Source: Cyclospora cayetanensis (taxonomy: Eukaryota > Apicomplexa > Conoidasida > Eucoccidiorida > Eimeriidae). Taken from it: a stretch of DNA of 64,000 nt. The stretch is from assembly GCF_002999335.1 (NCBI RefSeq), contig NW_020312036.1, forward strand, positions 1-64,000, in the 5' to 3' direction. The notes beneath the pieces are model-generated. The model was given only the letters and a program-made list of their open reading frames with translations, searched no databases and was not told where the DNA came from. The translations under genes and the position numbers were made by a program. The first letter of the stretch is position 1. Every line of letters starts with the position of its first letter. Of the stretch, positions 9,191 through 20,831 are shown piece by piece.

Positions 9191-12100
9191 TCTAGACAGC
9201 AGCAGCAGCAGCTGCAGCAGCAGCAGCACCACCATCAGTTGCTGCTCCAGCAACATGGACTGGAAGACGGCGAAATGACGCCTCCAGTGTCACCGGTGAA
9301 TCCGAGCGACGCGCAGCAGCCAGCAGATGAGCGGCAGCAGGCTTTGCAGTGCACTTCTCAGCTGTCTCCCTCGACTCCTGGCTCTTCGTCCTCGCAGCAG
9401 CAGCAGCAGCAGCAGGTGCACCACCCTCCCCCAGCACTTCCAGACTATTCCTTGAGTGCCCTGCCTCCGCCTTCGCCGTGGGAAGTGGACTTCTTGCTGC
9501 CTTCATTTCTCTCTCGCTACGCGGGTTCCAACAGCGGTGGGGAGCCGCTGCTAGACGAGGTGCCTACCGTGTACAGCGAGTGGCGAGACACTCCTGCCGT
9601 CCGCTTTCGCCTTATGGTGCACCCAGTATCGCCGACGGGAGCAGCCGCTGCGGGGGGTCGAGATCGGCGGTTTGTTGGAGCCTTTGTCGAGACAGCGCGA
9701 CGCGAGGATTATCCGGAGGATTGGATTTTTCATCAGGGCTGCCGTTTCCACATCTACGCCATACACCCCACGGACTACCGAAAGAGCATCTACAAGAGCG
9801 ACACCTACCAGTTCTCCTGTGATGACGCCGATAGGGGTTGGCACCAGTTCGCGTCTCACCAGGAGCTTGTCGACGAGAGCTTTTTAAGAGCGTCTCCTCA
9901 GGGGGGGGGAGGCGCTCTCTATCTCCGAGCAGGCTGCATCCCCATCTGCGCGGCTGTCTCACGCCGAATCCGCACGCCTTGTCCTCCAGCGACGCTCCCA
10001 AGCCTCGACGCCTCCGCCTCGACTTCCTCCGGATCCAAGCGGCAGCAGCAGCAGCAGCAGCTGCAGCAGCAGCAGCTGCAGCAGCAGCAGCTGCAGCTGC
10101 AGCAGCAGTCTGGAGGCGAGGACAGTCCGCCCCTCCCGACACACGCGTCGCAGGGAGGCACTCCGTCGGTAGCAGCAAGAGGCATGGGACGCTGTGGTCG
10201 TGGCTTTGTTGGGCTAAGGAACCATGGCGCGACTTGTTACATGAATGCCCTTTTGCAGTCGTTATACTTTATCGGAAAATTCAGAGAAGCGGTGTACGCG
10301 CTATCCTTCGACACGAAAAACACATGCGGAACTCGCAGCGTAGACATTCTCGAGCGGCGGCGTTGCAGACGCAAGCGAGGCAGGGGATTTGCGGCGTCTG
10401 GAGTAGCCCAGGCAAAGCGAGGAGAGGCGCCTAGCTCGGCAGCGGCGTCTGCCGCTTCTGCGGGGGGGGCGAGTGGCAATGTCTCTGCAGTCAAGGGATG
10501 CAATGGAGCGGCGACGGCCGCCTCATCCGACGAGCAAATGGATGTTGAAGGGATGAGTCCCTCTTCTGTTTTCTCGGAGGGCGAGTCTTCTCTGGCAGGG
10601 GGCACGGCGGCAGCCGTGCTGTCGGAAGAAAGTACAGACAGTGAAGATGAGTTGTCGGACCTGGAGGAGAGCGAGTTGCGCGATTTGCTGGTGGAGGAGG
10701 AGGCGGAACGTCGATCTCCGCCGTCGATCTCCCTGGCTCTGCAAAATCTCTTCCTCAAATTGTACACTGCGAACGAGGCAGTGCCTTACAAGGAGCTCAT
10801 TCGCTCGTTCGGCTGGGACGCCGCGGACGCCTTCACGCAGCAAGACACGCACGAGCTGCTGAAACTCCTGCTGGATAAGGTGGAGGAGCAGATGCGGGGA
10901 ACGCCTGCGGAGGGCAGCGTGAAGGCCATGTTCGAGGGGGAAATGGAAACCTACGTGGAGTGCATCAACGTAGAATACAAGAGTGTCAGGAAGGAGGCCT
11001 TTGAGGATGTCAATCTAGACGTTCAAGGCTGCTCAGGCGTCCGAGAGAGCCTCCAGAGGCTTGTAATGCCAGAGCTTCTCGAAGGAGACAACGCATACGA
11101 CGCCGAGCAACATGGGAAGCAAACTGCTCGAAAGGGCGTTCGGTTCGTTCGCTTTCCCCCCATATGCGTCTTCCTGCTCAAGCGCTTCGACTTTGATTTC
11201 GCAAGAATGGACACCGTGAAGGTGTTTGACAGGTATGCGGACTTGGCCTTGCAACGGGGGCAGAGTGTGCAAGGAGCGTGAAGGGCGCTTGGGGAGTTTG
11301 CCGCTGACGGCGCGGTGGGGAGCGAGGGTGAAGAAGGAGGAGAGTCTCTGGCTGCAGGCGCCTCTTTTGGGGTGGTGTTTGAGAGAGGAGGATGGGTTTA
11401 GGCTGATAGAGTCGTAGGTTGCGGAATGACGACGCAGCAAGAACGAGGAGGCTTTTTACTGGTGGATACCCCCGAGGTTGCAGGCTTGGGCTCTCAGGGA
11501 ACTTGGTGTAGTTAGTGGAGGCAACCGTTGGTGCGGAGTGTATTGACGTTTGCGAAGCGTGTATGGACAGCTTGCGGAATGTGTGGACAGCTTGTGGCGT
11601 GTATGGACAGTTTGCGGAGTGTATGGACAGTTTGCGGAGTGTAGGGACGGTCTGTGGCATGAGTGGACAGCTTGGGGAGTGTATGGACAGCTTGGGGAGT
11701 GTATAGACGGTTTATGAAGTGTATGGACAGCTTGGGGAGTGTATGGACGGCTTGCGAAGTGTATAGACGGTTTGCGGCGTGTATGGACAGCTTGTGAAGT
11801 GTATGGACAGTTTGTGAAGTGTACAGACTGTTTGCGGCGTGTATGGACAGCTTGTGAAGTGTATAGACGGTCTGCGGAGTGTATGGACAGCTTGCGGAGT
11901 GTATGGACGGTCTGTGGCGTGTATGGAGAGCTTGTGGCGTGTGTGGAGAGCTTGTGGCGTGTATAGACAGTTTGCAAAGTGTACAGGTTTGCGGCGTGTA
12001 TGGACAGCTCTTGGAATGTATGGACAGCCTGCGGAGTGTATGGACGGTCTGTGGAGTGTATAGACGGTTTGCGGAGTGTATGGACAGCTTGCGGAGTGTA

Positions 12101-15088
12101 CAAACGGCTTGTGGCGTGTGTCAGGTACGAGTTCCAGAGGGAATTGGATCTGAATGAGTTCTGTGAGGGCGCGGGCGTCTACGCGTTGCACTCGGTGTCT
12201 GTCCACCAGGGAGACGTGAATTCTGGTCACTATTATTCCTTCCTTCGACCCCCTCCGGGCACCCAGTGGTACGTTGGATCCTTTACAAGGAGTCTCGTGT
12301 ATGTTTTCATGAGGTAGAATGTACGGTTATGTCTATTCATGTGTATGTTCATGAGGTAGAGCGTATGGTCATGTCTATTCATGTGTGTGTTTGCGAGTGT
12401 GTGGATGTGTGTATTTGTGTGCGTGAGCAAGTGTGTCAGTGTGAATGAGTATATTTGTGCGTGTATATGCATGCATGGAGGGGTGTGAATGCGTGGTTCA
12501 TTTTTTCCGTCAGCCTCTCCTTGTGGATGCCACTGCTCTGGAGGCATCGGTGCTGCTTTCATCTGTCTGCGTTATTGCTTCTACTTGCGAGCCTTCATGC
12601 CGTCCACTCTCTCTCTCTCTCTTGTCGTCTTCGCTGTGTGGCGTATTCTGCTGCCTTCTTTTAGGCATGCAGTTTCTCGCCGTATGAGTACACTGAGTGC
12701 TTGATCCTTCGGGGCTGGCTCCCGCGTCAGTGCATGCATGCGCATTTCCCCTTTCTACGCTTGGTGATGATTCCATTTTCTCCTCTCCCGGCTCTTACCT
12801 CAGGGTTCGCTTCGACGATGACAAGGTCTACCATGTCAGCGAGTATGCAGCTATTGGAGACAACTTCGGAGGGGAGGAGCTTGAAGCCTGCAATTACTTG
12901 AGAGGTGCGACTGGCCCTCAGACGCTGTTTTAGGGCTGGTAGTACTTATGCATGCGCCTTTTTCATCGCGGAGTCTTAGGATGCAAGCTTGGCAGTTACA
13001 TATATGCAATCCAGCACCTATCGAGGGAACCGACTGCTTGCGCAGACCCCCTCCTTACACTCTCTGTACAGTGCTCTCCTTGCTGCCGTAGGTAAAGGCG
13101 CATGAAAAAAGGCACCATCTTTTTTCTGCTTCCTTCTGCGCTTTATGGGGGCGTGCAATGATCGCGTTTGACCCTTTGCGTATCCCCAGTGCTTGCGGCT
13201 GCCTTGCTTTTGCTCGCCTCGAATCGCTACTTTGTTGTTCAGAGTTTAGCGGAAGGCTCCTCTGTTTTGTTCTCAGGAGAGCGAAAGACACGAACACGAA
13301 ACAAGCCGTACAACGCGTATATTCTCGTCTATGTCAACAAGTCGCAGGCCCCATATCTTCTAGCCGATTGCAGCCCTCTTAAAGCAAGTTTCTGATTTTT
13401 CGTTGCTGCTGCGGCTACTGCTTCAGGGGTGCTGCCTCCAGCTCCCACTGTGCATCAATAAATGGTGCTCATGCCCTTGTACCTACACGCACATGCTGAA
13501 ATCCACCGCTTTCCTCAAAAGATAGTTCGTGTGTGCGCGCCCGATCGGGTTCTTCTTCTGAGAATGTCTGCCCGCATGTCCACCCACTTGGTTAGGCCTT
13601 CAAGAGGCTCCTCTGCATCTTTTCTTTGCTCCTTCTCGCCCTCTTATGTGCGCGCAGGTTAATCCCCAGATTTTGAGCCGTTGCCGTACAGAGGAGCAGT
13701 TGAGGCGCTTGAGGACGCATATCCGCAACGCTCTTGAGAAGAGCGTTAGGTATGCCTCTGTCCACGTCACTCCGTGCCAAACAAATCTATATCTTCTCGA
13801 GTTCTTTTTCTTTGCGTCCTTCCTCCCTCCTTCCTACTGCCCTGCCCCCGCCTTATAGACCTTCTTCCCCTTCCCCTTCCGCGCTTGTCTTCTCGCATCT
13901 AGGCTTTTCTTCTGCTTTCTCTCTCTGTATGCCTGCCCGTGTTGCCTAACCCCGCCCTCCTCTTCGCTCTTGTTCCTCGCCATTGTTCAACCTCCTGTGG
14001 GGCATATGCAGAGTGTGCATTGCCTGCCGTGCCCCCATCGCTGTTGTGTGCTGCGGGCCCTATCAGGATAAAGGTGTATCACCCGCTACAGTTCAAGTAC
14101 CGGCGCTTCGTGGAGCTGCCGTATCTCTCGATTCCTCCCATCATGGACATCAAACGGAGCCGAAACAGCGATATTCTCCTGCTGCATGAAACGATCACGC
14201 AGGAGCTCACGCGCCTGTTGTACGGTGGGGGGGGGCGCCAGGGGGGCCCCGCGGGGGCCCTAGGAGGGGCCCCCAACAGGGTTCAGTTTGTGCTCCATCT
14301 GATCAACACCTCCATGGAATCCCCAAGGTTCGAAGCTATCGAACTGGGGACGAATATGGAGCTGGGGGAGATCCTGCGGAGGAAGGGAGGCGGAGGGGGG
14401 GGAGGGCTCGAGGTCAGTCTGTACGTCTTAGCCGTACCAGAGAAATCTGCTCTCTTTAGCACACCCCTGCAGCATGACGAAATCGTAAGGTCCCATTGTC
14501 TGCTCTTCATCAAATACTTCCCCTCGCTCACACGGACTGCCAGAGACGTCCAGCTCAACAAGGGCGGGCACCTCCAACAGCACCACCAACAGCAACCCCT
14601 CCCCCCTCCCCCCCAACAGCAGCAACAGATCGTGCAGGCAAATACCGACAAAGGCACACAGGGAGAACTCGTCATTTGCTTGGATGTCGTTTATGTTCCC
14701 TTCGAATGGAAAGTTGTCCGTCACTTCGACCCTCCTCCCTCCCTCTCTTCCCCCCTACTGCCTTTTGTTCCCTCTCCCTTTTTTTCCTCTCCCTCTCCCG
14801 CTGTGGCTGCCTCGACCATATACATATATATATATATATGTACCGGCTGTCCTCTCCCCTCTTTCCCTTTGTCTGCTCCACGCCTGCGTCTCGCGCGGCA
14901 TTTCTATCCATGTTTCTCTCGTGGCAAACAAAATCTCGCCTCAGCCTCCGTTTTCTTCTCTCTCGTTTCGACGCCTATAAGGCCGCTATAGTCTGTGCCC
15001 TCTCCTCTGATGCAATGCTTCCGAGGAACAAACTACTTTGCCTAGGATCTGCCTCCCGCTTTTACCCAGCTAGATGCCTGCTCTCTCG

Positions 15089-15135
<47 letters not shown>

Positions 15136-18100
15136 TCTCTTTGTCTCTTTCTCTTTGTCTCTCTCTCTTTCTCTCTCTTTCTCTCTCTTTCCCTCTCTTT
15201 CTCTCTCTCCATCGATGACCCCTCGCTCATATCATATGCGCCGCCCTCCGTGGCACTGCTCCCCGCTGGCCGTTTTAGGCATTGCATTCTTGCGGTGCCT
15301 TCCCCCCCTTTCACGCCTTCCACAACACCTTTCCACAACGCCTTTTCACAGCACACTTCTCCGTCTGCATGCTTCTTGCTGCGCTCTCCTCAGCGCGATC
15401 TGGAGCCACACGTCTTCCGACTGATTCACGAAGCGATGCAGGAGGGACTTATCGACGAGGGCCCCTCCCGGGCAGCCGAGGTTGCGCGAGTGGTCTCCGC
15501 CTTCCCCCCCACACTACCACCCCTCTCCAGTTGTGCTCCTTACTCAGCTCCGCTGCCTGTTCCCCTGCCTTCTCCGCAAAACAAAGGCGACTGTTATCCC
15601 CCTCTGCAGTGGTCTCAAGGGGCCTCCGTTGCGGTGGCTGCAGCGCAAGCCTTGGGGCCCCTCACAGCGGGGGTCGCTTCCTCCCTGCAGCTCACGGCGT
15701 GTCTTGAGCTGGATGCCACTGACAAGATCCACACCAACCGCTTGCTCGGCAGAAAGACACTCAGAAACTCAAAAGTGCGTGTGGGGGTTTCAAGAGAGAG
15801 AGAGTCCTTTTGCGAGGGGCTCAGCAGTCGTATGACGTGCTCCTTGCGCGTCCATATTTCCTTCCCTCGCACACGAATACACACACAACCACCACACATA
15901 CACACACAACCACCACACATAGACACACAACCACCACACATAGACACACAACCACCACACATAGACACACAACCACACGTGGGGTCTCTTCGCGCGCTCT
16001 TTCTTCTTTGATTGTCTTGCCATCGCCGGTCGCCGATCGATCGCTTTTTCGCAAAGGAGGAAGCACTTTGTTGCCGCGGAGCACGATCTTGCTTTCGTAG
16101 ACGGGGGAAAGGAGGCAGGAGCGCTGTGCTGCCTTCGCAGAAGGCTGCGATTCCCTCGCGTGTTGCCTGCATGTGTGCTCGCGTGATCTGCTCTTGCGGC
16201 GCTGTCGTCTGCTCGCTCGACCTCAGGTGTTTTCTGGAGACTTGCTTGTCTTCTCGCTCGACTTGCCTCCTGCTCTGCTCGAGTACAAGGAGGCACAGCA
16301 AAAGGTTGGAGGTCGCTCCGAAGACGTTGCTCCGCAGCAGGCATACTGCCCATCCTCCCCCGCAGAGGAAGGCCACCTGGCCTTAGAAGCAGCAGCAGCA
16401 GCAGCAGCAGCAGTAGCAGTAGCTGCTGCTGCCACAGGAACGGCAGCAGACACCACATCCTCTCTGGTGCCATGGGGGGGGGCCCCTCCCCGGGAGGTCA
16501 GGGGCCTCTCTCTGCTGCCCTTCGTCCCCCGCTCCAGGGGAGGCGCGATCCCCCCTATCCCCCCGCCTCTCCCCTGCTACCTCTGCAATGATTTCGTAGA
16601 CTACTGTCTGGAGGAGCAAGCCACGGAGATCTACCACATCAGATTGTACGATCCTTATGAGGTTTGTTCGCGCCCCTCTTTGCTGCGCTTCCTGCCTTCC
16701 TCTCCTTCCCAGAGCCTCGTTCTCCGCGAGGAGGCAGGCCCCTTTCTGTTGGAGCCGCCAGCGGCGACGCTTTTGGGTGCTCCCGCGATGCGCAGTCTCT
16801 TCTTGACGTCTATTTCGCTGCGCTGACTTCTCCGAGCTGCCCCAGTGCCCCCCACAAGCGAATTCCCCCGCGTCTGCCGTCTACACACTGCTGCGCAGTC
16901 TGCCGCCTGCTGCTCTTCTAGCGCGTTTGGCGCAAGCGCTCCTTTTCTTGCCCGCCCATCGCTGCGCCTTCTGCGCTGCTTGTTGGTGAGCCTCAGTTCT
17001 TGGGGAAGGTGATGTCTTCTTCTGGCTGTCTCCTCCCTTCGCCCTCTCTGCCGCCTCCAGTCGGGGAGGCCTCCTCGCTGCTCTCGGAAGCTTCGCTCGT
17101 GTCTCTCCCTGGGAGCGATGTCGGCGCCCCCTCGAACGAGGGGGCCCCCTGCGTGAGCCTCCCAGGCGTGCCGCACCATCCCTCTGCGGAAAACACAGCA
17201 ACCCTCATCTCTCCAAACGAGGCATCCACAACCATTACGGGAGGCAAATCGAAGATGGACGAACCAGATGAAGAAGCGCTGTCTCCCTCTCCCGTTGTCG
17301 AGGACCCCTGGCTGCACATGCCAAGCGCAAAGCCCATCTGTATCAAGGAGTTTTCTCTCAGTGGGAGACTCCCCGCCCGACAGGTTGGCCGCTCTCCCCT
17401 TCAAGGCTTCCTGTGCACTTCCTCCTCGTTCTCCCCTTTCTCACCTACCCCTGCCTGCCCTCGTTGTCGCGCACGCGCATACCTTTCTGCTCGCTGCCGT
17501 CTTCCGCCCGCCCTCTGGCTCTTTCCCCAGCGAATTCTCCGTCTCATGGGCTCGCGTCCTAGCTTTTTTTTCTTGGCTCCGAGGCTCTTCTGCTCGCTTA
17601 AATCTAGCAATTCTCCTGTACACACACTCCGTCTCCTGTGGTGGCTATTGCCTCCCGTGTGGCTTGCTCCGCGTCTGGATAGCTTCTATCGGCCGGCGGC
17701 AGCTGGACCCCTCCCCGACGTCTGGGAACGTAGGGTTCTTCCGAGGCATGTGTGGTGTTTAGAAGTGTGGAAGCCGCCAAAGCACCCAGAAAAGCGCACG
17801 ATACGCCGACACTGATGTGTTAGGCCTTTTTCCTGCTGTCTTCAATGCTCCTGCGTGCGCGCATGCGCAGGCGCTGCAGTGGATTGCGTGGCAGTTCGGT
17901 GTTGATCCCACCCAGCTGCAGCTGTTTCCCGAGCCCCCCCTGCTGTCAGACCGGAAGGTGTTGCCTCTAGACATCGATGCTCTGGTAGTGACAAACGAAG
18001 GCACCTGGGAGCAGCAGCAGCAGCTGATGCTCCAGCGGAACGAGCGAGAAGGCACTGGACGGCGGCAGCTCACTCTCGATGAGATGTATCTGCAGCTGCA

Positions 18101-20831
18101 AGGCGCACAGTCGTGGCCTGGCTGTCTTGACAGGAGGCGAGCCTTGGCAGCAGCAACAGCTGCTGCTGCGTCTGCTGCTGCTGCCTCCGCTGCTGCTGCC
18201 TCCGCTGCTGCTTCTCCATCAGCCGCGGGGGCGCAACGCCTACCCCGAGAGCTCCACTTGTGTCTGCTCCCTCGTCATTTCCGCCTGTGCGCAAGGGCTG
18301 TGAACGCCTTGCTGCTGCCCGCGCAGCAGCAGCAGCAACTGCAGCAGCTGCTGCTCTCACCCCTCCCCCCCGCAGCCCTCTCTCCCTCCTCGTCTCCCCT
18401 CTCCCACTCCGTGCTGAGCTACATCTGCCTAGTCTTTTCGAGACAGGCGGAACGGATCGGATGTGTCACTGGGCTTATCCCCGCCAGCAACCCCGATGGC
18501 AAAGCCTACACAGCGGCAGACCTCATGCGAGAGGTTCTAGGACGCCTCCCTCCAGCCACAGCGCATGCTCTGAGACAGGATTACCACAGCAGATGCAGCG
18601 GTAGAAGCAGCGGCAGCAGCACAGCCGCTTCAACGGGGACGACTGCTGACAAGGCAGACAAGGACTATGAGGAAGAATTTGGCCCTCTCAGGCTCTTCAT
18701 CTCCGACTCCTCCAATCTCCTGCGGATCCCACCTGCCGAAGAGCTCTCGTGGCTAACGCTCTATGCTCCATCATGTACGTGTGACCAGTCTTCTCACATC
18801 AGCGCCACAGTTTTTCTCAGCCTTCCATCATCCGCATAGCCTACCCGGTACTCAAAACAGCGGTTTCGAGTTGCCTTTCCCTCCTGCTGTTTCAATCCAT
18901 GTTTGGAAGTGTTGAAGAGTCTGCTGCCTCTAATGTGGTGGTGGTGGTGGTGGTGCTGCTGCTGCTGCTGCATCTTCTGTGTGAACTCTTAGCCCCCCTT
19001 TTGAGGATTGATCCTTCTTGCCGGGGCCTGTGTCGGATCCGCTGCCTCCCGTGTGTGTGTGTGTTTGTGTTTTGTGTGTGTGTTTCTGGGTGTGTTTGTG
19101 CTTGTGTTTTTGGGTGTTTGTGCTTGTGTTTCTGTGTGTGTTTGTGTTTGTGTTTCTGTGTGTGTTTGTCTGTCTGTCTGTCTTCGTGGCGTTCTGCGCG
19201 CGGTATGTTGAATGCCTTCTTGGGAGCTCCTTTGGGATTCGCTGCAGCACAAGGTCGTACGAGGGAGTCTATCACGAACCTTCTGGCTGTGCCGCTACGT
19301 TTGGAAGCTGACTATACTCCTGAAGAGGAAGACCTCATTCAGTCTGGGGCACTGCAGGTGAGACGGCGAATGCAAGCACCCGTCCTCGACGTTGTTTTCG
19401 TTGCATGCAGTACGCTGCTTCGTGCCGGCAGTCGAGCGACGGCCTACCGCCGCATCAGAGCTTCCTTGCAGCACGCCGCTGCTTTATGCCTCTTCACGTT
19501 TTCCGCCTTAACGAGCAGGTGCAGAGGTCCTCCGAAAGGAAAGCGTCTATGCGCGTGATTCTGTCCACCCCTGCCTTCAGGTGTTGCTCGTACAGCACCA
19601 GACTCCCGGAGATCGCGAGCCGTTCGGCTACCCCTTCGAGATACTTGTTGAGGTACGCTGCCGCATACTCTGCCGGCAGCACAGGCATTTGGATAGGGGG
19701 AGAGGGGAGTGCGTGGAGGAGCTTTGAGGGGCCGAGAGGAGAACAGCAGCATGCATTTGCAGGGGGTAAAAATGAGGGATGTGGAATGGCGGGGAGGAGG
19801 AAAGAAAGGGGGGTCCAAGGAAAGATGAAAGGCTTTTGCCAAACGCCACCGCCTCCAAGGCACAGCGTACGATGGTAGACCTTTTTTGTCGTGCTTCACT
19901 TTAATGCAAGTCCTTCAAGACGCTTATTTGCTTTTCTGTGGGATGCGAACGCAGCCCGATGCAACTCTCTCCGAGATAAAGGCTCAGATCATTAGGAAGC
20001 TGGCGCTGCCGAAAAATGCATGGGGTAGTTGCACCTTCTTCCAGTTGGGGGACGGCGTCAGGTCGGTGCAGCTCCTGCACTTTGTGTTTTTGCCGACATT
20101 TCATTCACTGTTTGCGTGTCGTTTTCGATGGCCTCGTGTTTCTGACCCGCCGCCTGTCTCCTCCTATCTTGGCGTCGCTCTTCTTTGGTGTTTGTTGTAT
20201 GCACTTGCTTTGCATGTCCACTGGCTTTCTCTTCGTGACTCCCTCGCATGAGTTCTGGCTGCTTCCTCTTTCTGGGGTACTCAAGCGCCCATTAAGCAAT
20301 ACGAAAAAGGTTCTAGGAGGCAACTGAGACGGGCATGTGGGGAAGGCATCCAACAGGCGTTCCGTTGTGTTGTTTCCCAGGTGCTGGAAGGGTCCTAATG
20401 ATGTGCTGGACTGGAATAAGCACCGCAGCATTACGCTCATTGGTAAGCGCTTGCTCTCGTCGCTGTTTGTAAGGTTATCACTGTTTGTACTGAATATGTG
20501 TGTGGGTGTGTATGTATATGTATGTGTGTGTTTATATATGCGTGTGTCTATATGTATATATATATGTATACATGTATGTGTGTGTTTATATGTATATATG
20601 TGTATGTTTATATGTGTATATATTTATATATGTTTGGGTGGGTGAATATTTCCTCCTGTGTCCGTGCATGTGGGTGTGCTGATGCTTGGGGATGTGGCTC
20701 TGGCTGTGCCTCTTGTGAGGGGGGCGAAGTGCTGCTCGTGTTGCTTCGCGTTTGCGCGGTGTTTGCATACAGCTGAGCACTCGGCGCCGTACACGAAGCA
20801 TAGGGGCCACGGCGGCATGCGCATCGCGTAA
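9188..20831 (+). CDS. USP7/HAUSP-like ubiquitin carboxyl-terminal hydrolase, about 16 exons
   Basis: A deubiquitinase that cleaves ubiquitin from proteins, likely in nucleus and cytosol. Assembled exons: 9188-11232, 12125-12268, 12804-12904, 13277-13383, 13658-13749, 14067-14715 (end uncertain by 3 bases), 15394-15480, 15605 or 15692-15774, 16227-16661, 16997-17383, 17871-18774, 19248-19357, 19581-19652, about 19915-20061, 20381-20442, 20773-20831. This gives about 1,850 residues against about 1,100 in animal USP7; the excess is Gln, Ala and Pro/Ser-rich insertions. Order: poly-Gln N-terminus, MATH domain (about 135-260), peptidase C19 with Cys350 in NHGATCYMN, His717 in SGHYYSF, Asp734 in RFDDDK, then the ubiquitin-like C-terminal region up to a WKGPNDVLDWNKHRS tail matching the USP7 end. 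The join between the exons at 19.65 and 19.92 kb is out of phase, so a small exon may be missing. Identity is clear; exact borders are inferred. Confidence 0.9.
11233..12124 (+). repeat. Intron 1 of the USP7-like gene holding a 20-bp minisatellite
   Basis: The intron runs from donor AG|GTATGC to acceptor TCAG|G. From about 11545 to 12120 it is filled with roughly 28 copies of a 20-bp unit close to gtgtatggacagcttgcgga, with variants (cagttt, cggtctgtgg, ctcttgga). The unit lacks stop codons in several frames of both strands. It therefore creates long spurious frames of up to 215 codons, such as minus-strand YTPQAVHTLRK-type repeats. That it is intronic follows from the catalytic domain continuing in phase across it. 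Confidence 0.85.
15076..15215 (+). repeat. CT-rich polypyrimidine microsatellite in a USP7-like intron
   Basis: About 140 bases of almost pure pyrimidine, (CT)n mixed with CTTT units, lie in the intron between the exons ending near 14715 and starting at 15394. The same intron has a TA run at about 14819-14840. Such tracts can adopt triplex structure, but nothing here shows a function. Confidence 0.85.
15878..15978 (+). repeat. 21-bp minisatellite (acacacaaccaccacacatag) in a USP7-like intron
   Basis: Four to five copies of a 21-bp unit start near 15891, with ccaccacaca recurring at 15910, 15931 and 15952. The array lies in the intron between exons ending at 15774 and starting at 16227. As 21 is a multiple of three, it opens Thr/His-repeat frames that are not real coding sequence. 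Confidence 0.8.
19050..19185 (+). repeat. GT-rich microsatellite in a USP7-like intron
   Basis: Imperfect (GT)n with GTTT and GTCT interruptions fills much of the intron between exons ending at 18774 and starting at 19248. A GTG/CTG run at 18938-18970 precedes it. Confidence 0.8.
20494..20645 (+). repeat. TG/TA microsatellite in the last USP7-like intron
   Basis: An alternating tgtgtg / tatata tract of about 150 bases occupies the intron between exons ending at 20442 and starting at 20773. Confidence 0.8.

Noticed and set aside
9838..10434. Frames overlapping the deubiquitinase exon with poly-Ala, poly-Cys or poly-Leu runs
   Set aside because: Shifted or antisense readings of the CAG/GCA runs; the MATH and peptidase motifs exist only in the frame from 9188.
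11178..12230. Several 60-215-codon frames on both strands with Tyr/Thr/His/Ser or Tyr/Gly/Met repeats
   Set aside because: They read the 20-bp minisatellite in intron 1 of the USP7-like gene. The catalytic domain continues in phase across it, so it is spliced out.
15878..15978. CRISPR-like array of 21-bp repeats
   Set aside because: The units are contiguous without unique spacers, low-complexity, and inside a eukaryotic intron.
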